DNA of 64,000 bases from Brevundimonas subvibrioides (GTDB lineage: Bacteria > Pseudomonadota > Alphaproteobacteria > Caulobacterales > Caulobacteraceae). Location of the stretch: NCBI RefSeq assembly GCF_027271155.1, contig NZ_CP114542.1, positions 2,232,001 through 2,296,000 of the forward strand, in the 5' to 3' direction. Below the pieces are notes generated by a model. That model was given only the letters and a program-made list of their open reading frames with translations. It did no database searches and was not told the DNA's origin. This document shows, in pieces, positions 18,161 to 28,131 of this stretch. The translations under genes were made by a program, and so were the position numbers. Position 1 is the stretch's first letter; each line of letters opens with the position of its first letter.

Positions 18161-19447
18161 ATGCGTTTCGACTATCGCCTTGCCCTGATCGCCTGCGTCT
18201 CGGCCTGCGCGCCCATGCTGCCGGAGGCTCCACCCGTCGCGCCGCCCGCGCCGGTCCCCGCGAGCCAGCCGCCACGCGAAGCCGGGTCGGCCACGACGCC
18301 ACCGCCCGCCCCGGCCCAGACCAGCGGCGTGGATCAGCCGGGATTCGAGGGCTGGAAGCAGGGCTTTCTGAACAGGAAGGGCGGCGCTCGGCGCGCCCAG
18401 TACGAACAGCAGCTGGCCAATCTGACGCCCGACCCCGAGGTCATCCGTCTGGACGGCAACCAGCCGGAGTTCAGCCGCCCGGCCGGAGCCTATATCTCGA
18501 ACGCCGCCTCGGCCGCGCGGATCGCCGAGGCACGCCGTCGCATCGATGCCGTGCCGTGGGGCGTGACCCGGCAATATGGCGTTCCGGCCGAGATCCTGGT
18601 CGCCATCTGGGGCAATGAATCCAGCTTCGGCCAGGTCCAGGGCAACAGCGACGTGATCCGCTCGCTCGCCACCCTGGCCTTCGAGGGACGCCGCCGGGAC
18701 TGGGCCGAAGGTCAGCTGAAGGACGCGCTGGACATCGTCATCGACGGCCGGCGCGAGCGCGCGGGCCTGCTGGGCAGCTGGGCCGGGGCCATGGGCCAGA
18801 CCCAGTTCATGCCCGACAACTATCTGCGGCTGGGCGTCGACCAGAACGGCGACGGTCGGGTCGACATCTGGGGCACGGACGCCGATGCCCTGGCCTCAGC
18901 CGCCAACCTGCTGGCCCAGGCCGGCTGGAAACGCGGTCAGGCCTGGGGCTATGAGGTCGTGCTGCCCGCGGGCTTCGACTATTCGCTGGCCGAGGCGGAC
19001 GGCCGTCCCTGGAGCGACTGGGCCCGGCGCGGCGTGACCCTGGCCCACGGCGGCGCGCCGACCGCCGAAGAGGCTGCCGAGCGGGGCACGATCCTGCTGC
19101 CGCAGGGCGCGCGCGGCGCGGCCTTCCTGGCCCTTCCCAACCATTACGTCATCCGGCGCTACAACAACTCGGCCAGCTATGCCCTGGCGATCGGACTGAC
19201 CGCCGACGGCGTCGCGGGCAAGCCGGGCCTGGTCGGCACATGGCCGAACGACGGGCCAATCTCGCGCGAGCAGCGTTTCGGAGCCCAGACGGCCCTGGCA
19301 CGCATGGGCTACGACCCCGGTGCCATCGACGGCGTCATCGGCTCGGGCACGCGACGGGCGCTCCGGCAATGGCAGATCGCCAACGGGCGGATCGCCGACG
19401 GCTACCTGACGGCCGCGATCGCCGACGAGCTGATGCGCGGGATGTGA
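18161..19447 (+). CDS. Lytic murein transglycosylase B family lipoprotein
   Basis: Cleaves peptidoglycan glycan strands to 1,6-anhydro-muropeptides in the periplasm. I use ATG 18161 because it places a lipoprotein signal at the N-terminus, with lipobox VSAC and Cys16. An upstream ATG at 18116 would add 15 residues and spoil it. A Pro/Ala-rich linker (about 20-55) leads to the SLT/MltB domain with catalytic Glu153 in WGNESSFG and the typical GSWAGAMGQTQFMP. A C-terminal peptidoglycan-binding domain (about 365-425, GYDPGAIDGVIGSGTRRAL) follows. 428 aa. Confidence 0.92.
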   Translation: MRFDYRLALIACVSACAPMLPEAPPVAPPAPVPASQPPREAGSATTPPPAPAQTSGVDQPGFEGWKQGFLNRKGGARRAQYEQQLANLTPDPEVIRLDGNQPEFSRPAGAYISNAASAARIAEARRRIDAVPWGVTRQYGVPAEILVAIWGNESSFGQVQGNSDVIRSLATLAFEGRRRDWAEGQLKDALDIVIDGRRERAGLLGSWAGAMGQTQFMPDNYLRLGVDQNGDGRVDIWGTDADALASAANLLAQAGWKRGQAWGYEVVLPAGFDYSLAEADGRPWSDWARRGVTLAHGGAPTAEEAAERGTILLPQGARGAAFLALPNHYVIRRYNNSASYALAIGLTADGVAGKPGLVGTWPNDGPISREQRFGAQTALARMGYDPGAIDGVIGSGTRRALRQWQIANGRIADGYLTAAIADELMRGM

Positions 19448-19454
19448 TGCCCTT

Positions 19455-19588
19455 CTCCCTCCCCCGCGGGGGAGGGTGGTCGGAGCGAAGCGGAGACCGG
19501 GTGGGGGCGGCAAGGCAGGCCTCAAGGACCTGCCTTGCCGCCCCCACCCCGTCGCTTCGCGACGACCCTCCCCATAAAGGGGAGGGAG
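19455..19588. repeat. Long intergenic palindromic element
   Basis: A perfect 21-bp inverted repeat (19499-19519 and 19529-19549, GGGTGGGGGCGGCAAGGCAGG and complement) surrounds a 9-bp loop. It is nested in an outer pair CTCCCTCCCC (19455-19464) / GGGGAGGGAG (19579-19588), and each outer arm is itself a small hairpin. It fills the space between the convergent lytic transglycosylase and cysS stops and could fold into a long transcription-stopping stem in both directions. It resembles dispersed GGGGAGGGTGG-type intergenic elements of Caulobacterales, and a second such element lies at 57554-57661. Confidence 0.75.
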
Positions 19589-19597
19589 ACGGCCGCC

Positions 19598-21007
19598 CTA
19601 CTCCTTCAACCGCCAGGTCGCCCCGGTCGGGCCGTCCATCACCACGACATTCAGCGCCGTCAGCCGGTCGCGGATGCGATCCGCCTCGGCCCAGTTCTTT
19701 TCAGCCCGCGCGGTGACGCGCTGGGCCAGCAATGCCTCGACCTCAGCCTTCAGGGCATCGTCGGCCCCACCCTCGAACCACTGGTCCGGCGTGGACAGCA
19801 GCACGCCCAGGATGCGGCCCGAAGCCAGCAGCTCGGCCTTGGCAATGCCGACCGCATGGTGATCGCCCGCCGTCATCGCGCGTTCGATCTCGCTGGACAG
19901 GGCGAACAGGGTGGCCATGGCTCCGGGCGTGTTCAGGTCGTCGGAGATGGCCGTCAGGAACTCCGGCGACGGCATGTCGCCGAGCGGCGCGACATCAGCA
20001 GCCCGCCGCAGCGCGCCGTACAGGCGGTCCAGGTTCTTTCGCGACTGGTCCAGCAGCGACTGGTTCCAGTCCAGCGGCTGGCGGTAGTGCGCGCTCAGCA
20101 GGGCCCAGCGCACCACCTCGCCCGGCATGGTCTGCACCAGGTCGTGCAGCAGCAGGACGTTGCCGACCGACTTGGACATCTTTTCCGCATCGACGGTCAG
20201 GAAACCGTTGTGCATCCAGTAGCGGCTGTATTCCGCATGGGCGTGATCGCCGTGGGCATGGCCGTGGGCGCAGACCCCTTGCGCAATCTCGTTCTCATGG
20301 TGGGGAAACACCAGGTCGATGCCGCCACCGTGGATGTCGATCGGCAGGCCCAGGACCTGTTCGATCATGGCCGAGCATTCGATGTGCCAGCCGGGCCGCC
20401 CCTCGCCCCACGGTGATGGCCACGACGGCTCGTCCGCTTTCGAGGGCTTCCACAGGACGAAGTCGTGCGGGTTCTTCTTGTAGGGGGCGACCTCGACCCG
20501 GGCACCCGCGATCATGTCGTCTAGGTTCCGGCCCGACAGCGCGCCATAGGCCGGATAGCTGGACACGTCGAACAGCACATGCCCCTCGGCCACATAGGCG
20601 CAGCCCTGGTCGACGATCTGGCCGATCTGCCGGACGATGGCGTCCATATGGTCGGTGACGTGGGGGGCGATGTCGGGCGGCGTGACGTTCAGCGCCATCA
20701 TGTCGGCCAGATAGGCGGCCTCGTAGCGGGCCGTGACCTCGCCGATCGGCACCCCTTCCCTGAAGGCACGGGCGTTGATCTTGTCGTCCACGTCGGTGAC
20801 GTTGCGGGCATAGACGACGCTGTCGGCTCCGTATTCGCGCCGCAGCAGCCGCACCAGCACATCGAACACCACCGGCGGCCGCGCATTTCCGATGTGGGCA
20901 AAGTCATAGACCGTCGGCCCGCAGACATAGAGGGTCACGCGCCCGGGATCGCGCGGCACGAAGGCCCGTTTCTGGCGTTGCAGGGTGTCGTGAAGGAAAA
21001 GCGTCAT
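19598..21007 (-). CDS. cysS: Cysteinyl-tRNA synthetase
   Basis: Class I aminoacyl-tRNA synthetase charging tRNA-Cys, 469 aa from ATG 21007 ([14 protein letters not shown]). The HIGH-type motif ([11 protein letters not shown]), zinc-site residues around WHIECSAM and HENE, and the KMSKS loop ([10 protein letters not shown]) are present. The frame is open to 21091, but the added 28 residues are not conserved-looking and I leave them out. It stands alone, ending at the palindromic element. Confidence 0.95.
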   Translation of the reverse strand: MTLFLHDTLQRQKRAFVPRDPGRVTLYVCGPTVYDFAHIGNARPPVVFDVLVRLLRREYGADSVVYARNVTDVDDKINARAFREGVPIGEVTARYEAAYLADMMALNVTPPDIAPHVTDHMDAIVRQIGQIVDQGCAYVAEGHVLFDVSSYPAYGALSGRNLDDMIAGARVEVAPYKKNPHDFVLWKPSKADEPSWPSPWGEGRPGWHIECSAMIEQVLGLPIDIHGGGIDLVFPHHENEIAQGVCAHGHAHGDHAHAEYSRYWMHNGFLTVDAEKMSKSVGNVLLLHDLVQTMPGEVVRWALLSAHYRQPLDWNQSLLDQSRKNLDRLYGALRRAADVAPLGDMPSPEFLTAISDDLNTPGAMATLFALSSEIERAMTAGDHHAVGIAKAELLASGRILGVLLSTPDQWFEGGADDALKAEVEALLAQRVTARAEKNWAEADRIRDRLTALNVVVMDGPTGATWRLKE

Positions 21008-21160
21008 TTTGAAGCGTTGCAGTTCGTTTTCTTGCGGGACGGAGCCAGTGTCCCATATAGCCGTGTCTGCCCGGCGGATAGCCGCGGCCAAGAACAGGGA
21101 GAGCGACGCGCGTCAATCCGGGACCTTCGTCCCGGCGCTACTGGTCGCTGAAATCATCTT

Positions 21161-21775
21161 ATGGACGCACACGCCTCCAGGCCGACCCTCGTCGGCAACG
21201 ATCATCTGACCCGTCCGACGCGCGAGGAGGCCCTGGCGGCCGTCCGCACCCTGATCGCATGGTCCGGCGACAATCCCGATCGCGAGGGCCTGCTGGACAC
21301 GCCCAAGCGCGTCGTGGACGCTTACGGCGAATGGTTCGAGGGCTATACCGCCGACCCGGCCAAGGAACTGAGCCGCACGTTCGAGGATGTGCAGGGCTAT
21401 GACGACATGGTGCTGCTGCGCGACATCGAGGTCGAAAGCCATTGCGAGCACCACATGGCCCCTTTCCTCGGCAAGGCCTATGTCGCCTATCTGCCGACCG
21501 AGAAGGTCGTGGGCATCTCCAAGATCGCGCGTGTGGTGGAGATCTTCTCCAAGCGCCTGCAGACCCAGGAAACCCTGACGCAGGAGATCGCGGGCGCGCT
21601 GGAGGATCACCTGTCGCCGGCCGGGGTCGCCGTGCTGATCGATGCCGAGCACCAGTGCATGACGACGCGCGGCGTGCACCACCGCCACGTCTCGACCATC
21701 ACGACGCGGTTCACCGGCCGGTTCAAGTCGGATCCGGCCCTGATCGAGCGCTTCCTGAAGCTGTCAAAGGGCTGA
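21161..21775 (+). CDS. folE: GTP cyclohydrolase I
   Basis: Converts GTP to dihydroneopterin triphosphate, the first step of tetrahydrofolate synthesis. At 204 aa it has the zinc-binding and catalytic [12 protein letters not shown], the [18 protein letters not shown] helix and [16 protein letters not shown]. Start ATG 21161 ([12 protein letters not shown]). It is divergent from cysS across about 150 bp. A small TTCGCC/GGCGAA stem follows its stop. Confidence 0.96.
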   Translation: MDAHASRPTLVGNDHLTRPTREEALAAVRTLIAWSGDNPDREGLLDTPKRVVDAYGEWFEGYTADPAKELSRTFEDVQGYDDMVLLRDIEVESHCEHHMAPFLGKAYVAYLPTEKVVGISKIARVVEIFSKRLQTQETLTQEIAGALEDHLSPAGVAVLIDAEHQCMTTRGVHHRHVSTITTRFTGRFKSDPALIERFLKLSKG

Positions 21776-21923
21776 TCTTCGCCTGATCGGCGAAAACGAA
21801 GCCGACGGAACCGACGGACGCCCGAGACCGCTTTACAAGCCGGGCGCCAGACGCCAGAAACCGTTCGAACCGTATAGCGTCGCTCGTGGCCCGTGCCCTG
21901 AGCCTGCATGGAGAAGACTTCCT

Positions 21924-22361
<438 letters not shown>

Positions 22362-22386
22362 GCGGCGTCATCATCTACCCGAACAG

Positions 22387-22419
22387 GGCCGCGTCTCGAA
22401 AGGGACGCGGCCTTTTTCT
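22387..22419 (+). terminator. Rho-independent terminator after exbD
   Basis: Stem GGCCGCGTC (22387-22395) pairs with GACGCGGCC (22404-22412) and is followed by five T. It lies 25 bp after the exbD stop and just before the convergent uxuB stop. Confidence 0.85.
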
Positions 22420-22424
22420 TGCGC

Positions 22425-23882
22425 TCAGCCCAGAGCGGCGCGGACGCCCCGGGATTCGATCAGGGCCAGGATGTCGCTGACACCGGCGATGAAGCGTTCG
22501 TCAGCAGCCAGCGCTGCGGGAACGATGCCGGACAGCGCTGCTATGGCCTCGACCCGTCCGCGAGGCGATGACGCACGCGCCAGCGCAACCGCCAGATCAC
22601 CCGCCAGGGGATCGTCGACGGCAAAGGTCTCGCCCGTTTCGGTCACGCCGCCCTGCCAGCGGATCCATCCCGCTACGCCCGACGAAAGCGCTTCGACCCC
22701 CAGCCCTGCGGCCAGCCGGTCCGCGATCGTGGCCAGCAGGCGCTGAGGCAGCTTCTGTGACCCGTCCATGGCGATCTGGCGGGTACGGTGCTGCAATGCG
22801 GGATTGCCGAAACGCGCCATCAGGTCCCGGCGATAGTCGGCGATGTTCAGCCCGGTCGGCGGGTTCAGGGTCGTCTGCGCCTCGTCCCACAGCCGTTCGA
22901 CGAAGGCGGCGAACACAGGATCGGCCACGACCTGATGCACGAACGCATGCCCGGCCAGCCCGCCCAGATAGGCGATCGACGAATGGGCCCCGTTCAGAAG
23001 CCGTAGCTTGGCATCTTCCCAGGGGGCGACAGCGCCCGTCAGCTGCACGCCCAGCCTGGCGAAGTCCGGGCGCGGACCACAGAACCGGTCTTCGATCACC
23101 CATTGGGTGAACGGCTCGGTCTTGACCATGCCCTGGTCCTCGACCCCGGTGGACGCGGCCAGGTCCGCGACGTCGTCCGACGTCGTCGCCGGCACGATCC
23201 GGTCCACCATCGTGGAAGGAAAGGCCGCCTCGGTCGCGATCCAGGCCGCCAGACCGGCATCGATCCGCCCGGCCAGATCGAGGACGGCCGCCCGCACACG
23301 CGCGCCATTGTGCGGAAGGTTGTCGCAGGAGACGACCGTGAAGGGCGCAATTCCCCGTCGCCTGCGCTCGGCCAGGGCCGCGACCAGAAAGCCGGGCGCG
23401 GTCCTCGGTGTACCGATGTCCGCGATATCGGCGGCCACGTCGGGGTCCGTATCGATCAGCGCCCCGGTCGCCGGGTCCAGCCGGTAGCCCTTCTCGGTCA
23501 CGGTCAGGGTGACGATGTGGACCTCGGGCGAAGCCATGGCCTGAACCACCGCGGCGGGGTCTTCCGGCGCGACGAGGACACCCTGGACCGCGCCGATGAC
23601 GCGCGCCGTCTGCCCATCGCCGTCATGCACCAGCACGCAGTACAGGCCGTCCTGCGGCTGCAACTGGTCGCGCACGCCTGCCGACCGCAGCGAGACGCCC
23701 AGCACGCCCCAGCGCAGATCCCCGGACCTCAGCGCGTCGTCGAACACCACCGACTGGTGCGCCCGGTGAAAGGCCCCGATCCCCAGATGGACCACGCCGA
23801 CTCTGACCCCGGCCCGGTCGTACCCCGGGCGTTCGATCGCGCCCGGCAGACCGGCGAGCGTCGCTTCGGACAGCCGCGTCAC
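22425..23882 (-). CDS. uxuB: Mannitol dehydrogenase family protein, probable fructuronate reductase
   Basis: 485-aa NAD-dependent polyol/uronate dehydrogenase with an N-terminal Rossmann domain (VHLGIGAFHRAHQ) and a C-terminal mannitol-dehydrogenase domain containing the catalytic Lys region (KLRLLNGAHSS). Fructuronate reductase (to mannonate) is the best call because its start overlaps the uxaC stop by four bases (ATGA), so it follows glucuronate isomerase. Tagaturonate or mannitol reduction cannot be excluded from sequence alone. Mannonate dehydratase is not in the window. Confidence 0.87.
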   Translation of the reverse strand: MTRLSEATLAGLPGAIERPGYDRAGVRVGVVHLGIGAFHRAHQSVVFDDALRSGDLRWGVLGVSLRSAGVRDQLQPQDGLYCVLVHDGDGQTARVIGAVQGVLVAPEDPAAVVQAMASPEVHIVTLTVTEKGYRLDPATGALIDTDPDVAADIADIGTPRTAPGFLVAALAERRRRGIAPFTVVSCDNLPHNGARVRAAVLDLAGRIDAGLAAWIATEAAFPSTMVDRIVPATTSDDVADLAASTGVEDQGMVKTEPFTQWVIEDRFCGPRPDFARLGVQLTGAVAPWEDAKLRLLNGAHSSIAYLGGLAGHAFVHQVVADPVFAAFVERLWDEAQTTLNPPTGLNIADYRRDLMARFGNPALQHRTRQIAMDGSQKLPQRLLATIADRLAAGLGVEALSSGVAGWIRWQGGVTETGETFAVDDPLAGDLAVALARASSPRGRVEAIAALSGIVPAALAADERFIAGVSDILALIESRGVRAALG

Positions 23883-25294
23883 AGCCTGTAGGCCGCCTTG
23901 ACCAGGCCGTAGGTCAGGGCGTGGGCGACCTCGTGCGCCTCGTCCTCCTCCAGCCGGTGCTCGACCACCAGCTGGGCCAGATGACCGCAGTCCATGCGCC
24001 GGGCCACGTCATGGCGCGCCGGGATCGACAGGAAGGCGCGGGTGTCGTCGTTGAAGCCGACGGTGTTGTAGAAGCCGGCCGTCTCGGTGGCCTGTTCGCG
24101 GAACCGCCTCATGCCCTCGGGGCTGTCGTGGAACCACCAGGGCGGGCCCAGCCGCAGGGCCGGATAGTGACCGGCCAGAGGGGCCAGTTCGCGGCTGTAG
24201 GCCGTCTCGTCCAGGGTGAAGACGATGATGGTCAGGCCGGGCTCGGAGCCGAACCGGTCCAGCAGCGGTTTCAGCGCGCGGACATAGTCGGTCTGCGTCG
24301 GGATGTCGGCCCCCTTGTCGCGGCCGAAGCGGGCGAAGACGGCGGCGTTGTGATTCCGGAAGCTGCCGGGGTGGATCTGCATGACCAGCCCGTCGTCCAG
24401 GCTCATCGCCGCCATTTCGGTCAGCATGTGGCCGCGGAACAGCTCGGCCTCGCAGGGCGTCACCGGACCGGCCACGACCTGGGCGAACAGGGCGCGGATG
24501 TCGGCATCGGCCAGGTCGGCGGTAAAGGCCGTCGGGTGGCCGTGGTCGGTCGAGGTCGCGCCGTGGGCGGCGAAAAAGGCGCGGCGGTTGCGCAGCGCAG
24601 CGAGGTAGCCGTCCCACGTCCGGGTGTCCTCGCCGGTGATCCGGCCCAGTTCGTCCAGATTGGCGTGAAACCCTTCGAAGTCCGGATCCAGCACCGGGTC
24701 CGGTCGGAAGGCGGTGACCACCCTGCCCTTCCAGCCGGAGGCCTGGATCGCGGCATGATGGCTCAGCGGATCCAGCGGGCTCTCGGTCGTGGCGATCAGT
24801 TCGATATTGTAGCGCTCGAACAGGGCGCGGGGCCGGAAGGCGTCGGTCTTCAGCGCCGCGTCGATGACATCGAAATAGTGATCCGCCGTCTCGGCCGACA
24901 GGCGGACGTCGAGCCCGAAGGCCTGGGTGTAGACCCAGTCATGCCACATCCGCGACGGCGTGCCCCGGAACAGGTGATACCGCTCGGCGAATCGCCGCCA
25001 GATGGCGCGGGGGTCGGTCTCCACCGGGCCGCCGTCCGCGCGCGGCACGCCCAGATCCTCCAGCGGCACGCCCTGGCTGAACAGCATGCGAAAGACATAG
25101 TGGTCGGGCGTGATCAGCAGCTCCGCCGGATCAGCCCAGGGCGCATTGGTGGCGAACCAGGCGGGGTCGGTATGGCCGTGGGGGCTGACGATCGGAAGAT
25201 CGGCGATTGCGGCATGCAGGCGACGCGCGACGGCGCGTGTGTCAGCATCGGCCGGAAACAGCCGATCGGGATGCAGGTGCAGAGGCTGGGGCAT
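23879..25294 (-). CDS. uxaC: Glucuronate (uronate) isomerase
   Basis: Interconverts D-glucuronate and D-fructuronate (and galacturonate/tagaturonate), first step of hexuronate breakdown. 471 aa, with the metal-binding SPHGHTDPAWFA near residue 40, RMWHDWVYTQAFG, and GFNDDTRAFLSIPARHDVARR split across the C-terminal region. It starts 263 bp from the divergent TonB receptor and may share its regulatory region. It is translationally coupled to uxuB. Confidence 0.94.
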   Translation of the reverse strand: MPQPLHLHPDRLFPADADTRAVARRLHAAIADLPIVSPHGHTDPAWFATNAPWADPAELLITPDHYVFRMLFSQGVPLEDLGVPRADGGPVETDPRAIWRRFAERYHLFRGTPSRMWHDWVYTQAFGLDVRLSAETADHYFDVIDAALKTDAFRPRALFERYNIELIATTESPLDPLSHHAAIQASGWKGRVVTAFRPDPVLDPDFEGFHANLDELGRITGEDTRTWDGYLAALRNRRAFFAAHGATSTDHGHPTAFTADLADADIRALFAQVVAGPVTPCEAELFRGHMLTEMAAMSLDDGLVMQIHPGSFRNHNAAVFARFGRDKGADIPTQTDYVRALKPLLDRFGSEPGLTIIVFTLDETAYSRELAPLAGHYPALRLGPPWWFHDSPEGMRRFREQATETAGFYNTVGFNDDTRAFLSIPARHDVARRMDCGHLAQLVVEHRLEEDEAHEVAHALTYGLVKAAYRL

Positions 25295-25468
25295 GGGCGA
25301 ACGATCCGGTTCGGGGCGACGACGATACCGTCCCGTCGGCCAGAGGATTAGCTCGACACCGGTGTCATGGTCCAGTTGTGAAAGTCGACCAGTTCAGCCG
25401 CATGGGGATCGTCCCGTTCGAGGGCGCGCGTGCGATCCGGTCTTGCGGAACCGGCCGCAGCCCGGCGC

Positions 25469-25495
25469 TGCAAACGATTGTTGCAATCGATTGCA
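25469..25495. promoter_or_regulatory. Tandem LacI-type operators upstream of the TonB receptor
   Basis: TGCAATCGATTGCA (25482-25495) is a perfect 14-bp palindrome with the CG centre typical of LacI/GalR operators. A degenerate copy, TGCAAACGATTGTT (25469-25482, 10 of 14 matching), abuts it. They lie 63 bp before the receptor start in the 263-bp gap shared with uxaC. The identical palindrome recurs at 33234-33247 before the amylosucrase gene. The LacI regulator encoded at 28132 is the natural candidate to bind. Confidence 0.75.
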
Positions 25496-25557
25496 TTTTG
25501 ACTTAGCCATATCTTTGCGGACCCGATCGAGAGGTCCGGGCACATGGGGAAGACACG

Positions 25558-28008
25558 ATGAAACGCACGGGAACCGTCTGCGCCGCCGCCTTGCTGGCCG
25601 CGCTGAGCACCAGCGCCTTCGCACAGAGCACGACGTCGCAGCAGACCGATCAGGAAGCGACGAACCTTGACGAGATCGTCGTCACGGCCGTCGCCGGTTC
25701 CAGCACCACGCTGCGCTCCAGCGTCTCGGTCACGACACTGAACGCCGAGGCGGTCGAGGACCTGGCCCCGCGCTCGACGGCCGAAATCTTCCGCAGCATC
25801 CCGGGCATCCGCTCGGAATCCTCGGGCGGTGAAGGCAATGCCAACATCGCCGTGCGCGGCCTGCCGATCTCGACGGGCGGTGCCAAATTCCTCCAGATCC
25901 AGGAAGACGGCCTGCCGATCCTGGAGTTCGGCGACATCGCCTTCGGCAATGCCGACATCTTCACCCGCTATGATGCCACCGTCGCCCGCGTCCAGGCGGT
26001 CCGGGGCGGCTCGGCCTCGACCTTCGCCTCCAACTCGCCGGGCGGCGTCATCAACCTGATCACGGAGACGGGCAGCCAGGAGGGCGGCTCGCTGGCCCTG
26101 ACGCGCGGCATCGACTTCGACACCACCCGCGGCGACTTCCAGTACGGCGGACACATCACCGACGACCTGTACGGCTCGATCGGCGGCTTCTATCGCTCCG
26201 GCGAGGGCGCGCGCGACGCCGGCTATACGGGCGAGAGCGGCGGCCAGATCCGCGCCTCGCTGACGAAGGAGTTCACCAACGGCTATCTGCGGGTCAGCGC
26301 CAAATATCTGAACGACCGTGCGATCGGCTATCTCCCCTCCCCGATTCAGGTGACGGGCACCAACAGCGACCCGAACTGGGGTCCCCTGTCCGGCTATGAT
26401 GCGTCGTCCCAGACGCTGCATTCGGCCCTGTTCCAGGTCAGCCCCGGCCTGAACGGCAACAACGGTCCGCGCGTCTCCGACATCAAGGACGGCATGCACC
26501 CCGAAGTCCTGTCGGCGGGCGTTGAAGCCAGCTTCGACGTCGGCTCGGGCTGGACCCTGACGGACCGCTTCCGCATCGCTTCTGCCTCGGGCCGGTTCGT
26601 CTCGCCCTTCACCGCAGGAACGGGCTCGGTTTCGAGCATCGCCGCCGGCATTGGCGGGGCGGGATCGACCGCGCGCTATGCCAACGGGGCCAATGCCGGA
26701 CAGCTGGTTCCGGCCAATGCCAACGGCAACGGCCTGCTGGCGCAGATCGTCCTGTTCGATACCGAGATCAACGATTTCGGCAACATGGCCAATGACCTGA
26801 AGCTGGAACGCGAGTTCCAGGCGGGCGGCGGCACCCTGAAGACGACCTTCGGCTACTATCGCTCCAGCCAGAGCATCGACATGGACTGGCTGTGGAACTC
26901 GTTCCTGCTGGAAGTGAAGGGCGACAATGCCGCCCTCGTCGATGTGTTCAACTCGGCAGGGGTCAAGCAGACCCAGAACGGTCTCGTCGGCTATGGCGCG
27001 ACGTTCTTCGGCAACTGCTGCCGACGGTCGTACGACACCGACTACACGATCGACGCCCCCTATGCGGCCCTGAGCTGGGAACGCGGCGACCTGATCGTCG
27101 ACGGCTCGATCCGGTTCGACAACGGCAAGGCGACCGGCAGCTTCGCCGACGGCATCGTGACGACCCGCGACATCTCGGGCGACGGCGTCATCCAGCGGCC
27201 CGAAACCCTGGTCACCCAGATCGATTATGCCAACACCAAGCCGGTCGACTATGACTGGAACTACGTGTCCTATTCGATCGGGGCCAACTACCAGCTGAAC
27301 GCTGACACCGCCGTGTTCGGCCGGGCCAGCCGCGGGGGCCGGGCCAATGCCGACCGCCTGCTGTTCGGACCCGCGATCCTTGCCTCGGGCGACATCCGCA
27401 GCAGCGACGCCGCCGTGGACATGGTCGATCAGTACGAGGCCGGTGTCCGTTACCGCAACGGCGCGGTCCAGCTGTTCGCCACCGCCTTCCTGGCCAAGAC
27501 GGAAGAGACCAACTTCGAAGCCACCAGCCAGACCTTCACCGACGCCGAATATGAGGCCAAGGGCATCGAGGTCGAGGCCTTCTATCGTTCTAGCGGGTTC
27601 GATTTCTCGGGCGGGGTGACCTACACCAAGGCCGAGATCACGGCCGACCGCCTGAACCCCGCCAATGTGGGCAACACGCCGCGCCGTCAGGCCGACTGGG
27701 TGTTCCAGGGCACGGGCAGCTACACCTGGGGGGCCTTCCGCGTCGGGGCCAATGTCGTCGGCACCACCGATTCCTACGCCCAGTTCGACAACCAGCTGGT
27801 CCTGCCGGGCTATGTCATCGTCAATCCGTTCGCCAGCTATGACCTGACGGACGACCTGGCCCTGACGCTGAACGTCAACAACGTGTTCGACGAGTTCGCG
27901 GTCACCGAGAGCGAGGAAGGCTCGATCGTGCCGAACACGACCAACATCCTGCGCGCCCGCACCCTGAACGGACGGACCGCCAGCGTCAGCCTGCGTTACC
28001 GCTTCTAG
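25558..28008 (+). CDS. TonB-dependent outer-membrane receptor, probably for sucrose
   Basis: 816 aa. A cleavable signal (MKRTGTVCAAALLAALSTSAFAQ in two parts: charged start, hydrophobic core, AFAQ) precedes a plug domain (IVVTAVAG, IPGIRSESSGGEGNANIAVRG) and a beta barrel ending in YRF. It imports a substrate across the outer membrane with TonB energy. Position beside a LacI regulator, sugar permease, fructokinase and amylosucrase, with the shared operator, suggests a SuxA-like sucrose receptor. A GGGGAAGA ribosome site precedes the ATG. Confidence 0.9.
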   Translation: MKRTGTVCAAALLAALSTSAFAQSTTSQQTDQEATNLDEIVVTAVAGSSTTLRSSVSVTTLNAEAVEDLAPRSTAEIFRSIPGIRSESSGGEGNANIAVRGLPISTGGAKFLQIQEDGLPILEFGDIAFGNADIFTRYDATVARVQAVRGGSASTFASNSPGGVINLITETGSQEGGSLALTRGIDFDTTRGDFQYGGHITDDLYGSIGGFYRSGEGARDAGYTGESGGQIRASLTKEFTNGYLRVSAKYLNDRAIGYLPSPIQVTGTNSDPNWGPLSGYDASSQTLHSALFQVSPGLNGNNGPRVSDIKDGMHPEVLSAGVEASFDVGSGWTLTDRFRIASASGRFVSPFTAGTGSVSSIAAGIGGAGSTARYANGANAGQLVPANANGNGLLAQIVLFDTEINDFGNMANDLKLEREFQAGGGTLKTTFGYYRSSQSIDMDWLWNSFLLEVKGDNAALVDVFNSAGVKQTQNGLVGYGATFFGNCCRRSYDTDYTIDAPYAALSWERGDLIVDGSIRFDNGKATGSFADGIVTTRDISGDGVIQRPETLVTQIDYANTKPVDYDWNYVSYSIGANYQLNADTAVFGRASRGGRANADRLLFGPAILASGDIRSSDAAVDMVDQYEAGVRYRNGAVQLFATAFLAKTEETNFEATSQTFTDAEYEAKGIEVEAFYRSSGFDFSGGVTYTKAEITADRLNPANVGNTPRRQADWVFQGTGSYTWGAFRVGANVVGTTDSYAQFDNQLVLPGYVIVNPFASYDLTDDLALTLNVNNVFDEFAVTESEEGSIVPNTTNILRARTLNGRTASVSLRYRF

Positions 28009-28047
28009 ACCTCCTGAACGCAGCCTCACGACTGCGGTCAAACTGTC

Positions 28048-28083
28048 GCGCGATCCGGCCCCGTCCGGATCGCGCGTTTTTCT
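28048..28083 (+). terminator. Rho-independent terminator after the TonB receptor
   Basis: GCGCGATCCGG (28048-28058) pairs with CCGGATCGCGC (28065-28075) around a 6-base loop, followed by a T-rich run. It separates the receptor from the lacI-type gene downstream. Confidence 0.85.
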
Positions 28084-28131
28084 TTGTCGATGCGGTTTGA
28101 CCCCGGCCGCGCGACACCGCAAAGCGGAACG

